Shown: positions 7,442 through 17,214 of the stretch, one piece after another
Numbering within the stretch: position 1 is the first letter of the stretch
How the letters are laid out: each line of letters begins with the position of its first letter
From: Aequorivita xiaoshiensis
GTDB lineage: Bacteria > Bacteroidota > Bacteroidia > Flavobacteriales > Flavobacteriaceae
Assembly (NCBI RefSeq): GCF_022008395.1
Contig: NZ_JAIRBB010000005.1
Location: 111,444 to 175,443 of the forward strand
DNA length: 64,000 bases
Direction of reading: 5' to 3'
The notes under the pieces: model-generated
What the model was told of the DNA's origin: nothing
The model's input: only the letters and a program-made list of their open reading frames with translations
Database searches by the model: none
Position numbers and translations under genes: made by a program

Positions 7442-10400
7442 TTAATGACAAGTACAACCGCCATCCATAAAACCTTGGGTTTTTTGATGCCAAGGGAATG
7501 CTTGATTGTAACCATCTAACTCCCAGAAAAAAGGTAGGCGTTCTTTAGGATTGTTACCTATTTCATTCATAGTTTCAGTATCGTACAATCTGCCATTTAT
7601 CATAACCATATTTATAGATAAGGTGTTTTCGATAGCTTCTAATGGATTTTTATCCATCACAATCAAATCTGCTAGTTTACCAACCTTTAATGAGCCTATA
7701 TCTTTACCTGCACCAATATATTCAGCAGAGTTAATAGTAGCGGCTTTTAAAGTTTCAAGATTGCTAAGTCCACCTTGATTAATCATCCAGGTTTCCCAGT
7801 GTGCTCCAAGACCTTGTAATTGACCGTGAGCCCCCATATTTACTTTTACGCCTGCTTCACTTAAATCTTTAACGGTTTCAGAAACTAGAATGTGCCCGTT
7901 TTGGTACTCTTCCTGTGGAACTTTAATTCTATGACGAGAACGACTGTCTATAACGCCACGCGGAGTAAAGTTGAGTAGTTTTTCATTTTCCCAAACATTG
8001 TCTCTTTCATAAAAATACATTTCTCCATTCATCCCACCATAGTTTACAATAAGAGTAGGAGTGTAGCCAGTATTGCTTCTGCTCCATACTTCTCTAATAT
8101 CTTTATAAATTGGTGCAATAGGAATGTTGTGTTCTATTCCCGTGTGTCCGTCAATAACTTGAGTTATGTTATGATAAAAGGTTGAACCTCCTTCAGGCAC
8201 CACGTTAATCCCCATTTCACGCGCTGCTTGTAAAACTTGCTGACGTTGATCGCGACGCGGTTGATTATAACTCTTTACACTTTTAGCACCAAAGGCTTTT
8301 GTGCGGCGAATACTGCTTCTAGCATCTTCTAAATTATTTATCACCGCCTTAAAGTCGCCATCGCCACCGTATAAAATAAAACCAGTAGAATATAATCTCG
8401 GTCCTACCAATTGGCCGCTCTTTTGAAGTTCAGATAGTGTAAATACCGTTTCTGTATTCGCCGAAGGGTCATGTGCTGTAGTTACACCAAAGGCTAAATT
8501 GGCCATAAACGACCATTTTTGTTGCGTAGGCAATCCATATCGGAAAGCACCAACGTGAGCGTGTGCATCTACCATTCCTGGCATAATGGTTTTTCCTTCA
8601 GCAGCATAAATCTTTGTACCTGATGGAATAGAAACTTTATCTGCAGCTCCTACAGCTTCAATTTTATTACCATTAATTAATATAGTTCCGTTTTCAATTA
8701 CCTTATCGCCCTCCATAGTAATAATTCTCGCATTTGTGAATGCAATGCGACCATTTGGAATATCTACAGGAGCTTCTAAATTAATTTTAGTTCCCGTGAG
8801 CGTTACTTCTGGTATTTCATCTGGTGAACCTGGCAAAAAGGTGAATCTGTTTTTTAATTCATTACTAAAATATTCATCTCCCAGTGTCCACATTACATTC
8901 TTGCTGTTTGCCGACCAATGAATGTTTATACCCGCATCTTTTGCAAGTTGTGAAACAGGTAATGCTTTTGTTTTGTCATCTAAGTCGATTGTTTGTCCGT
9001 TAAGCACTAAAGGCGCAACATATAACTTATGAAGATTTGTAAAAGCAACCCATTTATTGTCTGGGCTTGGAACTAATCTGTTTGCATATTTTGAGGTAAT
9101 ATGCGTTTTTTCTTCGTTTCCATTCAGGTTTACGCTAATTAGTTTCTTCTCTATGCTCCCAAAGTATGTGCCGCCCGTTTGTAAGAAAATACGTTTTCCA
9201 TCTACGCTAAACACTGGGTAATCACCTTTGTCGGTAACAAAAGTTTCATTACCTCCATTAGCATTCATTATATAAATCCCTTCTTTCTTTGTGTGAGTAA
9301 AACCTTGATCGGTATTTCCACTTTCTTTTTTAAAAATAATTTGTGTTCCGTTGGAAGAGAAAGAAGGCATTCGGTAAATTCCTTTGTTTGAAGTAAGTTT
9401 TACAGGGGTCCCGCCGTTTACAGAAACCTTGTAAATAGCTCCTTTATCAACGTCGTTCCAGGTAACGTAAATTATTTCAGTGCCATTAGGAGAGAAGGTA
9501 GGTTCGAATTCAAAATTGGTACTATTTGTTAAACGTTGAGGTTTTCCATTAGGTAATTCTTTTTTGTATAAATGTCCTAAAGCACTAAAAACAATATGTT
9601 TTCCATCCGGTGAAGTAACCGTATGACGGATCATTTTTGGGGTGAATTTTTCGTTTTCAATGCTATTGTCAAAATGAACAGTTTCGGCTAAATCTATTTT
9701 TACATTAGCTGTAAAAGGGATATTAGTAACCTCTAATGAATTAACATCAATCTTATTAATTTTTCCACCACTCCAAAAGATGATTTCGTTATTATTTGGC
9801 ATCCAATTAAAGTTTGGATAGACTCCAAAAATTGCCCAAGCTTCTTGCTGATCTTTATTCAGCTTATCGTAGATAGGGAATTCTTCTCCGGTTTCTAAGT
9901 TGTGGATAAATAAAACACTTTTAGTACGTACTCTTTTTACGAAAGCTAATTTCTTACCATCGGGAGAAACTGTTGGTCTTGCGGCTCCCCCAGGTCCACC
10001 AGTGATAGTTTCGGTTTCTCCTGTTTCAAACTCGTAGCGTTTTATAACATATATCTGACTGTTTGGATCTTTGTTATATTGAAAATATCCGCCAGGGTAC
10101 ACATCCTCACTGTAGTACAAATACTTTCCGTCTGAAGATACGAAGGGTTCGTTTACGTCTTGTTGGTCATTTTTTCTTTTGGTAAGTTGAATGCCAGAGC
10201 CTCCTGTTTTGTGGTATTGCCACATCTCTCCAGCTCCTAAACTTCTTCCTGATGTAAAGTGTTTTCTAGCAATTAAATAATTTCCATCTGCACTCCAAAC
10301 GGCATTGTTAAGTAGTCTAAAATTTTCTTTAGTAATTTGTTTAGCCTCGCTGCCATCAACATTCATTACCCAAATATTATCACCACCACCAGCATCGCTG

Positions 10401-10738
10401 GTAAATGAAATTTTTGTCCCATCTGGACTGAATCTCGGCTGAATTTCAAAAGGAATTCCAGTTCTAATAGCTTTTGCTGTACCTCCAGTTATTGGCAGCG
10501 TATAAATATCGCCCACCATATCAAAAACTATAGTTTGCCCGTCGGGGCTAACATCAATATTCATCCAAGTTCCTTCATCGGTAGTAAAGGAATGTGTTTT
10601 GTAGTTAAAATCTTTACCGGGATTTGCAACTTCCCATTTTGCTTCGGATTTTTCACTGTCTTTTTTCTTTTTCTTCTGTGCCGTAAGCGTTAGTGAAAAT
10701 GTAAAAATTAGGAGTGTTGAAAGTAGTTTCATATTCAA
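7442..10738 (-). CDS. Secreted TolB-type propeller plus amidohydrolase
   Basis: A 1098-residue exported protein with signal peptide ending LTLTAQ. Residues about 45-640 are repeated TolB/PD40-like propeller blades (WSADGNYL, FSPDGTKISF, VSPDGKKLAFV and similar). Residues about 670-1070 form an amidohydrolase of the imidazolonepropionase/dipeptidase superfamily with metal motif MPGMVDAHAHVG, a downstream EHN histidine and a late NMGAHGQ. This arrangement is common in Bacteroidota and is usually assigned to periplasmic cyclic-amide or dipeptide hydrolysis; the real substrate is unknown. The tail ends in GGCTCH, which could bind a metal. The M1-like peptidase gene lies 38 nt upstream on the same strand, so both may be one transcription unit for peptide scavenging. 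Confidence 0.88.
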   Translation of the reverse strand: MNMKLLSTLLIFTFSLTLTAQKKKKKDSEKSEAKWEVANPGKDFNYKTHSFTTDEGTWMNIDVSPDGQTIVFDMVGDIYTLPITGGTAKAIRTGIPFEIQPRFSPDGTKISFTSDAGGGDNIWVMNVDGSEAKQITKENFRLLNNAVWSADGNYLIARKHFTSGRSLGAGEMWQYHKTGGSGIQLTKRKNDQQDVNEPFVSSDGKYLYYSEDVYPGGYFQYNKDPNSQIYVIKRYEFETGETETITGGPGGAARPTVSPDGKKLAFVKRVRTKSVLFIHNLETGEEFPIYDKLNKDQQEAWAIFGVYPNFNWMPNNNEIIFWSGGKINKIDVNSLEVTNIPFTANVKIDLAETVHFDNSIENEKFTPKMIRHTVTSPDGKHIVFSALGHLYKKELPNGKPQRLTNSTNFEFEPTFSPNGTEIIYVTWNDVDKGAIYKVSVNGGTPVKLTSNKGIYRMPSFSSNGTQIIFKKESGNTDQGFTHTKKEGIYIMNANGGNETFVTDKGDYPVFSVDGKRIFLQTGGTYFGSIEKKLISVNLNGNEEKTHITSKYANRLVPSPDNKWVAFTNLHKLYVAPLVLNGQTIDLDDKTKALPVSQLAKDAGINIHWSANSKNVMWTLGDEYFSNELKNRFTFLPGSPDEIPEVTLTGTKINLEAPVDIPNGRIAFTNARIITMEGDKVIENGTILINGNKIEAVGAADKVSIPSGTKIYAAEGKTIMPGMVDAHAHVGAFRYGLPTQQKWSFMANLAFGVTTAHDPSANTETVFTLSELQKSGQLVGPRLYSTGFILYGGDGDFKAVINNLEDARSSIRRTKAFGAKSVKSYNQPRRDQRQQVLQAAREMGINVVPEGGSTFYHNITQVIDGHTGIEHNIPIAPIYKDIREVWSRSNTGYTPTLIVNYGGMNGEMYFYERDNVWENEKLLNFTPRGVIDSRSRHRIKVPQEEYQNGHILVSETVKDLSEAGVKVNMGAHGQLQGLGAHWETWMINQGGLSNLETLKAATINSAEYIGAGKDIGSLKVGKLADLIVMDKNPLEAIENTLSINMVMINGRLYDTETMNEIGNNPKERLPFFWELDGYNQAFPWHQKTQGFMDGGCTCH

Positions 10739-10776
10739 TGTTTATAAATTTCGGTGTAATTTTAAATGGGTGTATG

Positions 10777-12399
10777 TTATTCAATTATTTCAGTAATAAC
10801 ATAAAAATCTTTTTTGATTTCAGCAGTTTCAATGAATGATGAAAATTCTTTTGTTTTCCATTCCGAAGTAGGTTTTATCCATTCTTCTTTTCCATTAATA
10901 ATAGCAATTACAGGCATCTTAAAGTTTTTAAGGATGTCGGTGTAGCGAAATTTCAACTTGTTGTCTTCAACCTTATATTCCAACTTAGGAATCATAGTTG
11001 TTCTTAGGTATTGGTTAAAAAACACATTGAGATCTAAACCACTTTTCTGCATGATATAATCTTCAACCTGTTTGCTGCTTACAGTTTGGTGATAAAAACC
11101 TTTATTCAACCCAATAAGGATTTGTCGCCACTTTTCATCATTATCAATTAGTTGTCTAATGGTGTGAAGCATATTTGCTCCTTTGTAATACTTATCGCTG
11201 CTACCTGAATGGCTAACATTATAATTTCCAATTATTGGAATGTCATTTAGAATACTACGGCGAAGTCCAACAACATATTCTGAAGATGCTTTTTTTCCGA
11301 AGTGATAATCGAGATAGATATTTTCAGAATAGCAGGTAAATCCTTCATGAACCCACATGTCTGCCACATCCTTATTCGTAATATTATTAGCAAACCATTC
11401 GTGACCACTTTCGTGAATTATTATAAAATCGAATTTCATTCCCCATCCCGATCTAGATAAGTCGCGACCCAAGTATCCATTTTCAAATCCATTGCCATAG
11501 GTAACACTACTTTGATGCTCCATTCCTAAATATGGTGCTTCCACAAGTTTGTATCCATCTTCGTAAAAAGGGTAGGGGCCAAACCAGTGTTCAAACGCTT
11601 CCATCATCATTGGGGCTTGTTTAAATTGTTCTTTGGCTTTTTCCTCATTTTCTCTTAATACATAATAATCCATATCTAAAGTGCCATTTAAACCTTGATA
11701 CTTTTCACCCCAGTGTACATAATCCCCAATATTTATATTCACTCCGTAGGCATTAATCGGGTTTACAACCTCCCAAACCCAAGTTTTTGTAGTGTCGCTT
11801 TCAGTTACTTTAATAAGTCTTCCATTGCTCACATCCATTAAATGTTTTGGAGTGGTAACCGAAATTCTCATGCCATTATCAGGTTCTTCAGAAGGGTGGT
11901 CTTTTAACGGCCACCAAACACTAGCGCCAATTCCTTGATTAGCAGTGGCGATAAAGTGGTTGCCATTACTGTCTTTGGTCCAAGTAAATCCACCATCCCA
12001 AGGCGCACGTCGAGCTACAGTTGGTTTTCCAGAAAAGTAAATGGTGATTTTATTCTGCTTACCTTTTTTCTGCTTCTTTTTCAGTTTTAAAAAATGCGCA
12101 TTTCCATCTGAAGTGAATGATATTTGTTCATTGTTTTGAAGAATTTTGTCAATTTTCATCGGAGCCTGCAAGTCGATTTGCATAATGTTGTTGCGCTCTA
12201 AAACTTCATAAGTTATGGTATTACTACCTTCGATAGATTTTTCTGAAGGGTTTACGGAAACTTTTAAATCGTAATGTGTAACATTCCACCAAGCTCTTTC
12301 AGGTGTAATGCTACCTCTAAGTGTATCTGCACGTGAAAATTCTTGTGCAATGGAAACAAAATTAATGCTTAGGAATAGTAGTAAGAAAAGATTTTTCAT
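10777..12399 (-). CDS. M1-family metallopeptidase, secreted
   Basis: I choose the ATG at 12397-12399, ten codons inside the longest frame, because it starts a clean signal peptide (MKNLFLLLFLSINFVSIAQ). The mature part has the M1 N-terminal beta domain, a GMEH substrate-recognition motif (YLGMEHQSS, equivalent of GAMEN), the zinc site HESGHEW and the third ligand in WVHEGF about 18 residues later. It is about 540 residues, shorter than classic aminopeptidase N because the C-terminal helical domain is missing or reduced. It removes N-terminal residues from peptides outside the cytoplasm. It probably shares a transcript with the propeller-amidohydrolase gene downstream. Confidence 0.9.
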   Translation of the reverse strand: MKNLFLLLFLSINFVSIAQEFSRADTLRGSITPERAWWNVTHYDLKVSVNPSEKSIEGSNTITYEVLERNNIMQIDLQAPMKIDKILQNNEQISFTSDGNAHFLKLKKKQKKGKQNKITIYFSGKPTVARRAPWDGGFTWTKDSNGNHFIATANQGIGASVWWPLKDHPSEEPDNGMRISVTTPKHLMDVSNGRLIKVTESDTTKTWVWEVVNPINAYGVNINIGDYVHWGEKYQGLNGTLDMDYYVLRENEEKAKEQFKQAPMMMEAFEHWFGPYPFYEDGYKLVEAPYLGMEHQSSVTYGNGFENGYLGRDLSRSGWGMKFDFIIIHESGHEWFANNITNKDVADMWVHEGFTCYSENIYLDYHFGKKASSEYVVGLRRSILNDIPIIGNYNVSHSGSSDKYYKGANMLHTIRQLIDNDEKWRQILIGLNKGFYHQTVSSKQVEDYIMQKSGLDLNVFFNQYLRTTMIPKLEYKVEDNKLKFRYTDILKNFKMPVIAIINGKEEWIKPTSEWKTKEFSSFIETAEIKKDFYVITEIIE

Positions 12400-12603
12400 T
12401 GAGGAGAAATTTTTGTCTAAAAATACCAAAAAAAAGACTTGAAGCTATTATAAATACTGAAAAGTAGCTGAGTTCTATAAAAGAGAAATTATTCAATTAG
12501 TTCAATTGAAATATTCGGTTTTGCTCGAAAATCTCAAGCTGTCTGAAACTTTAAGGCAAAAGAATTCATTCCAAGACTGTAATTCTGAAGAGTTTTCTCT
12601 CTA

Positions 12604-12644
12604 TTTTGTACTCTAAGTAAGAAGATTAAACTTTTAGTACAAAA
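12604..12644 (-). terminator. Possible terminator hairpin 3' of the 12658 gene
   Basis: TTTTGTACT (12604-12612) pairs perfectly with AGTACAAAA (12636-12644) around a 23-nt loop, just downstream of the minus-strand stop at 12658. There is no clear T-tail, so this is only a possible terminator or 3'-end stabiliser. Confidence 0.35.
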
Positions 12645-12657
12645 CTGATTCTAAATT

Positions 12658-13524
12658 TTACTTCTCTTCAACCACAAGGGCTATTTTTTTTCCATTCGGA
12701 CTAATTGCCATTCTAGTTATATTTTTTATTCCGTAGTCTTCAAGTGATGCTACACGATTCCACTCTGGTTCACCCAAAGTGTCATACATATATAGTTTAT
12801 TACCGCTACCAACAAGAATCTGAGTTTCGTTAATCCAAACGTAATCTTGAATGCCAATAGGCAGTTCACTAACAAAATAATTTTCCTTTGAATTCATATC
12901 GAGCATATAGATATCTAAATTTCCCTCATCATTATTCAAGGAATAGCTCATATAAGAGGTTTTTGGGATTCTTTGAAGCGTTCTTCCTGCGTTTCGAAAT
13001 AAAGTATCAACAGTTCTAGTAGTTAAATTAATCATGACTAAATCCAATTTGTCATCAGCTAGAACTGTGGCAAGTATTAGTTCGTCATTATAAAATGCAA
13101 AATAAGCTACTTCTAAATCCTCTATAATTTCTGAAGATTTTCCAGTTTCTGAATCATATCTATACAGGCGTTGTTTTCCGTCTTTGTCCAATCTTACTGC
13201 TGCGATATCATCGCTGGATGGAAATTTTTGTGGCGAATATTCGCCTCCCTCGGTTTTTTGATTGACCCAAGTTTTAATTTTTGAATTTAAATTGTATTCT
13301 GAAATATCTGTTTGTCCATTGTTGTTTCCAGCAAAGACCAAGGTTTCATTTGAAATAAAAGAAGGCTGATTGTCGTAACCTTCATTATTTGAAACATTAC
13401 GGGCATTTAGCAGTTCCATACCCGAATAGGAAGGTGAAATATCGAAAATATAAACTTCAGTATTTTGTTGCGCAAAACTTAATTGAAGTGTAAATAAAGT
13501 AAGAAGGAAAAGAATCTTTTTCAT
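12658..13524 (-). CDS. Secreted TolB-like propeller protein of unknown role
   Basis: A 288-residue exported protein with signal peptide ending LSFAQ. The mature part contains several short TolB/PD40-like blades (QPSFISNETLVFAG, RLYRYDSETGKS, NLDIYMLDMNSKENYFV) and ends in a blade motif AISPNGKKIALVVEEK. It has too few blades for a full seven-blade propeller, so it may oligomerise or be a shortened relative of the TolB group. I see no enzymatic motif. It is divergent from the cysteine desulfurase gene and monocistronic. Function unknown; a role in the periplasm is all that can be inferred. Confidence 0.7.
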   Translation of the reverse strand: MKKILFLLTLFTLQLSFAQQNTEVYIFDISPSYSGMELLNARNVSNNEGYDNQPSFISNETLVFAGNNNGQTDISEYNLNSKIKTWVNQKTEGGEYSPQKFPSSDDIAAVRLDKDGKQRLYRYDSETGKSSEIIEDLEVAYFAFYNDELILATVLADDKLDLVMINLTTRTVDTLFRNAGRTLQRIPKTSYMSYSLNNDEGNLDIYMLDMNSKENYFVSELPIGIQDYVWINETQILVGSGNKLYMYDTLGEPEWNRVASLEDYGIKNITRMAISPNGKKIALVVEEK

Positions 13525-13648
13525 GGTAAATCATTTTTCCTCAAAAATAGCAAACTCTACGCCATAATCTACAAGAAGTATTTTTTTGGAAAACTTAAAG
13601 CTTGTTTTATCTTTTCGTTTTAATAAGCTTGAAAACTGTTTAAATATG

Positions 13649-13656
13649 TATTTTTG
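13649..13656 (+). promoter_or_regulatory. -7 box (TATTTTTG) of the cysteine desulfurase gene
   Basis: TATTTTTG matches TAnnTTTG and lies 74 nt before the ATG. A TTG at 13629-13631 is 17 nt upstream, slightly shorter than usual spacing. Confidence 0.55.
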
Positions 13657-13730
13657 CAAGCTGAAAATAATAAATAAGACTTCAGGTGGTTTCCACTTGT
13701 TTGAAAGCGAATGTTTTAAATAATTTCTAG

Positions 13731-14879
13731 ATGAAAAAGGTATATTTTGATAGCGCTGCAACCACTCAGCTTAGAGATGAAGTGATTGATTGTATTTGTG
13801 AGGTTTTAAAAACTGAATACGGGAATCCTTCATCGACCCATTCGTACGGTAGATCTTCAAAATCGCTGTTAGAAAATGCTAGGAAAGAAATTGCTAAGCT
13901 ACTGAATGTTACTACAAGCGAAATTATTTTTACTTCTGGGGGTACCGAAGCGGATAACTTAATACTCAATGGAGCTGTTCGTGATCTAGGCGTTAAACGC
14001 ATAATTTCTAGCAGAATTGAACATCACGCTGTTTTACATACTTTAGATTGGCTTCAAGAAAAATACGGTATTACAATAGAATTCGTAAACTTAGACCATT
14101 GCGGGCATGTAGATTACAAGCATTTAGAGAAGTTATTGTCTGATACCTCCGAAAAAACTTTAGTGAGCTTAATGCACGTTAATAATGAGGTGGGTAATCT
14201 TCTGGATTTAAAAACGACTGCTGAGCTTTGTAAGAAATACGATACACTTTTCCATAGTGATACAGTACAATCTGTAGGACATTTTGAACTTGACTTTAAA
14301 GACATTCCAGTTGATTTTGCTGCTGCTGCCGCACATAAATTTCACGGACCAAAGGGAGCAGGGTTTGCTTTTATTCGTAAAAATTCAGGTTTAAAGCCAT
14401 TAATTCACGGTGGTGCTCAAGAGAGAGGACTTAGAGCAGGAACTGAAGCAGTGTATGCAATTGCAGGAATGGCTGAAGCCTTAAAATTATCTTATCATAA
14501 ATTAGAAAAGGAACGCAAATACATTAGCGAGTTAAAGCAATACTTTAAAACACAACTTTCAGAAAACATTGAAGGTGTAAAATTCAACGGAGATTGCGAT
14601 AATGACGAGCGCAGTACGTATACGTTACTAAATGTATGCCTTCCTATAACTCCTGAAAAAGCGATGTTGCTTTTGTTTCAATTAGATTTAAAAGGAATTG
14701 CTTGCTCTAAAGGAAGCGCCTGTCAAAGTGGTAGCGAAGGTGGATCACACGTGCTAAGCGCCATCCTTTCAGACGACGATCTTGCTAAGCCATCAATTCG
14801 TTTTTCATTTTCTTCTTTCAATAAAAAAGAAGAAGTGGATTATGTAGTTGAATGTTTAAAGGAATTTATTGAAGGGTAA
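13731..14879 (+). CDS. Cysteine desulfurase, NifS/IscS class
   Basis: A 382-residue PLP enzyme that takes sulfur from L-cysteine as an enzyme-bound persulfide, giving alanine. The N-terminus YFDSAATTQ, the SGGTEADN phosphate-binding region, HHA at residues 98-100, and the PLP lysine K203 in AAHKFHGPKG are all present. The mobile sulfur loop reads KGIACSKGSACQSG with catalytic C331, and an extra C325 in the same loop. RFSFSSFN at the end is the class signature. The loop length puts it in group I (NifS/IscS) rather than SufS. No IscU, IscR or tRNA-thiolation gene is beside it, so its acceptor cannot be told; Fe-S assembly or tRNA thiolation are both possible. Confidence 0.9.
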   Translation: MKKVYFDSAATTQLRDEVIDCICEVLKTEYGNPSSTHSYGRSSKSLLENARKEIAKLLNVTTSEIIFTSGGTEADNLILNGAVRDLGVKRIISSRIEHHAVLHTLDWLQEKYGITIEFVNLDHCGHVDYKHLEKLLSDTSEKTLVSLMHVNNEVGNLLDLKTTAELCKKYDTLFHSDTVQSVGHFELDFKDIPVDFAAAAAHKFHGPKGAGFAFIRKNSGLKPLIHGGAQERGLRAGTEAVYAIAGMAEALKLSYHKLEKERKYISELKQYFKTQLSENIEGVKFNGDCDNDERSTYTLLNVCLPITPEKAMLLLFQLDLKGIACSKGSACQSGSEGGSHVLSAILSDDDLAKPSIRFSFSSFNKKEEVDYVVECLKEFIEG

Positions 14880-14918
14880 ACTAAAAATCTAAAAGTTAAA
14901 TTGCAAATTCCAAACCCC

Positions 14919-15187
14919 GCACCCCGAGCGGAGCCGAGGGAACTCAATTATTCTAAAATACAAATTTTCTTGCCTTTTATCAGTTTTAGTCTGTAGAAGA
15001 CAATCTTTTAATACTCCAAAATTCAAATTTCAAACCCGCACCCTAAGCGGAGCCGAGGGGGTAGACATGTTTTCAAATACAAAACATCTTTCAATTTGTC
15101 AGTCTGAGCTTGTAGAAGACAATACGGACAAAACTCAAATTCCAAATCACAAATCCCAAAACGCGCACCCCGAGCGAAGCGGAATGG
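14919..15187. repeat. Three degenerate copies of a ~120-bp flavobacterial intergenic repeat
   Basis: A G+C-rich core similar to GCACCCCGAGCGGAGCCGAG occurs at 14919-14940, 15038-15060 and 15164-15187 (the third diverged). The intervals of about 119 and 126 bp share further text, including a TTTTATCAGTTTTAGTCTG and TTTGTCAGTCTGAGCTTG stretch followed by TAGAAGACAAT. It fills the gap between two convergent genes and contains no credible ORF. It looks like tandem copies of a dispersed repeat. Confidence 0.7.
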
Positions 15188-15212
15188 AAACTATATTTTT
15201 TAAATTTCACTA

Positions 15213-15275
15213 CCAACCTCCAACCTCCAACCTCCAACTTCTAACTTCTAGCCTCCAACTTCCAACATCGTCCAT
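15213..15275 (-). repeat. Heptamer array directly after the acs stop codon
   Basis: Nine consecutive 7-bp units, from CCAACCT (three perfect copies) to CCAACTT, CTAACTT, CTAGCCT, CCAACTT, CCAACAT and CGTCCAT, run up to the base before the acs stop codon. On the acs coding strand the array is purine-rich (AGGTTGG/AAGTTGG units) and starts immediately 3' of the stop. Confidence 0.8.
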
Positions 15276-17183
15276 CTAAAGCGCCTCCTTCATAATCTCC
15301 TCTACAATTTCAGGGTTTAGTAGGGTAGAAATATCTCCAAGGTTTGAAGTGTCTTTTTCAGCTATCTTTCTCAAGATACGGCGCATAATCTTCCCGCTTC
15401 TAGTTTTAGGTAAACCGGAAACAAATTGAATTTTATCCAATTTCGCAATGGGTCCAATGTGTTCTGTGATAATCTGATTTATTTCTTTGCGCAAATTGTC
15501 GTGCATACGGCTCTCTCCAGTTTCCTTCAGAATTACATAACCGTATAGTGCATTTCCTTTAATGTTGTGAGGAAAGCCTACAATTGCACTCTCGGATACT
15601 GCTGGGTGTTCGTTTATCGAATCTTCAATAGGAGCTGTTCCTAGATTATGACCAGAAACAATAATTACATCATCAACACGGCCTGTAATTCTGTAGTAAC
15701 CTGTGCTATCTCGAAGCGCACCATCGCCAGAGAAGTACATATCTTTATAAGCCGAAAAGTAGGTTTCTCGATATCGCTCGTGATTATTCCATATTGTTCT
15801 TGCCATGGCAGGCCAAGGGAACTTTATACATAATTTTCCACTAACAGAATTTCCTTTAAGCTCCTCTCCATTTTCACCCATTAATGCAGGTTGAATTCCC
15901 GGTAGCGGCAAGGTTGCATACGTCGGAATGGTAGGAGTAGAGTAGGGAATTGGAGAAATCATAATTCCACCAGTTTCGGTTTGCCACCAAGTGTCTACTA
16001 TTGGGCAATTTTTCTTCCCAATATTATCGTTGTACCAATGCCAAGCTTCTTCATTAATTGGTTCACCAACACTACCTAAAATTTTAAGTGATGAAAGATC
16101 GTATTTTTCTAAAAAATCTGTTTTTTCTTTGGCTAAGGCACGAATTGCCGTTGGTGCGGTGTAAAACTGAGTCACTTTGTGCTTTTCAACAACATTCCAA
16201 AAACGTCCAAAATCGGGATAGGAGGGAACACCTTCAAACATTAAAGTTGTGGCTCCGTTTGCTAAGGGGCCATACACTATATAACTATGGCCGGTTATCC
16301 ATCCAATATCTGCAGTACACCAAAAAACATCGTTCTCTCGGTATTGGAACACGTTTTTAAAACTATGGGCGGTATAAACCATGTATCCAGCAATAGTGTG
16401 AACCATGCCTTTTGGTTTTCCTGTACTTCCAGATGTGTACAAAATAAATAATGGATCTTCCGCATCCATAATCACCGGTTCGCATTCGTTTTTTGCAGCG
16501 TCTAATAAAGGTTGTAACCACTTATCGCGATTTTCCTTCATAGGAATATCAGAATTTGTACGTTTTGCTACTAAAACAGTTTTTACACCTGGGCAACTTT
16601 CTAATGCATCATCTACAATTCCTTTTAAATCTATTGTTTTATTTCCACGGTAAGAGCCATCGCTAGTTATAACCATCTTACAATCGGAATCGTTAATTCT
16701 GCTAGATAGGGCAGAAGCAGAAAAGCCTGCAAAAACTACTGAATGTATCGCTCCAATTCGCGCACAGGCCAATAAGGAAATTGCCAAATCAGGTATCATT
16801 GGTAGGTATATACAAACCCGATCTCCTTTTTGAATTCCGTGGTTTTGTAAAACATTCGCAAACCTGCAAACTCTATCGTGTAGTTGGCGATAGCTAATAT
16901 GTTCTGCCATCTCATCGGGATTGTTTGGTTCAAAAATGATAGCTGTTTTATTAGCGTGAGTATATAAATGCCTGTCAATACAGTTTTCAGTAATATTTAG
17001 TTTTGCCCCTTTATACCAAGAGAATTCCGATTTTGAAAGGTCGTATTCTAATACTTTATCCCATCGCTTACGCCACAAAAAGTTTTCTTCGGCTATTTCC
17101 TCCCAAAAGTTTTCTGGGTCACGAACAGATTTTCTGTAAACTTGAAAATATTCTTCTAAATTCTTTATGTGGTAATTACTCAT
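15276..17183 (-). CDS. acs: Acetyl-CoA synthetase
   Basis: Activates acetate with ATP and CoA to acetyl-CoA through an acetyl-adenylate, in the cytoplasm. The 635-residue product has the usual length and the adenylate-forming motifs: YTSGSTGKPKGMVHT (P-loop-like, about residues 265-280), DTWWQTETGG (adenine and acetate pocket), YFSGDGALRD, and the C-terminal LPKTRSGKIMRRILRKI, whose lysine is the catalytic residue that is typically controlled by acetylation. No acetyltransferase or deacetylase gene is nearby. Two candidate -7 boxes and a near-perfect inverted repeat lie just upstream of the ATG. The 3' end is marked by a heptamer array rather than a normal terminator hairpin. Confidence 0.95.
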   Translation of the reverse strand: MSNYHIKNLEEYFQVYRKSVRDPENFWEEIAEENFLWRKRWDKVLEYDLSKSEFSWYKGAKLNITENCIDRHLYTHANKTAIIFEPNNPDEMAEHISYRQLHDRVCRFANVLQNHGIQKGDRVCIYLPMIPDLAISLLACARIGAIHSVVFAGFSASALSSRINDSDCKMVITSDGSYRGNKTIDLKGIVDDALESCPGVKTVLVAKRTNSDIPMKENRDKWLQPLLDAAKNECEPVIMDAEDPLFILYTSGSTGKPKGMVHTIAGYMVYTAHSFKNVFQYRENDVFWCTADIGWITGHSYIVYGPLANGATTLMFEGVPSYPDFGRFWNVVEKHKVTQFYTAPTAIRALAKEKTDFLEKYDLSSLKILGSVGEPINEEAWHWYNDNIGKKNCPIVDTWWQTETGGIMISPIPYSTPTIPTYATLPLPGIQPALMGENGEELKGNSVSGKLCIKFPWPAMARTIWNNHERYRETYFSAYKDMYFSGDGALRDSTGYYRITGRVDDVIIVSGHNLGTAPIEDSINEHPAVSESAIVGFPHNIKGNALYGYVILKETGESRMHDNLRKEINQIITEHIGPIAKLDKIQFVSGLPKTRSGKIMRRILRKIAEKDTSNLGDISTLLNPEIVEEIMKEAL

Positions 17184-17184
17184 T

Positions 17185-17199
17185 GTAAGACGGTCTTAT
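17185..17199 (-). promoter_or_regulatory. Inverted repeat in the acs leader
   Basis: ATAAGAC-C-GTCTTAC on the minus strand is a 7-bp dyad (one terminal mismatch) with a 1-nt centre, one base upstream of the acs ATG. It could be an operator or a start-site hairpin that hides the start codon. Confidence 0.4.
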
Positions 17200-17214
17200 G
17201 GGAAGTGAATTTAG

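Noticed and set aside
13531..13761. Minus-strand frame of 76 codons upstream of the 12658 gene
   Set aside because: It covers the divergent promoter region and the start of the cysteine desulfurase, and has no domain.
15067..15279. Plus-strand frame of 70 codons between the cysteine desulfurase and acs
   Set aside because: It consists of dispersed repeat and heptamer array; the residues PPTSNLQLLTSSLQLPTS are the heptamers translated.
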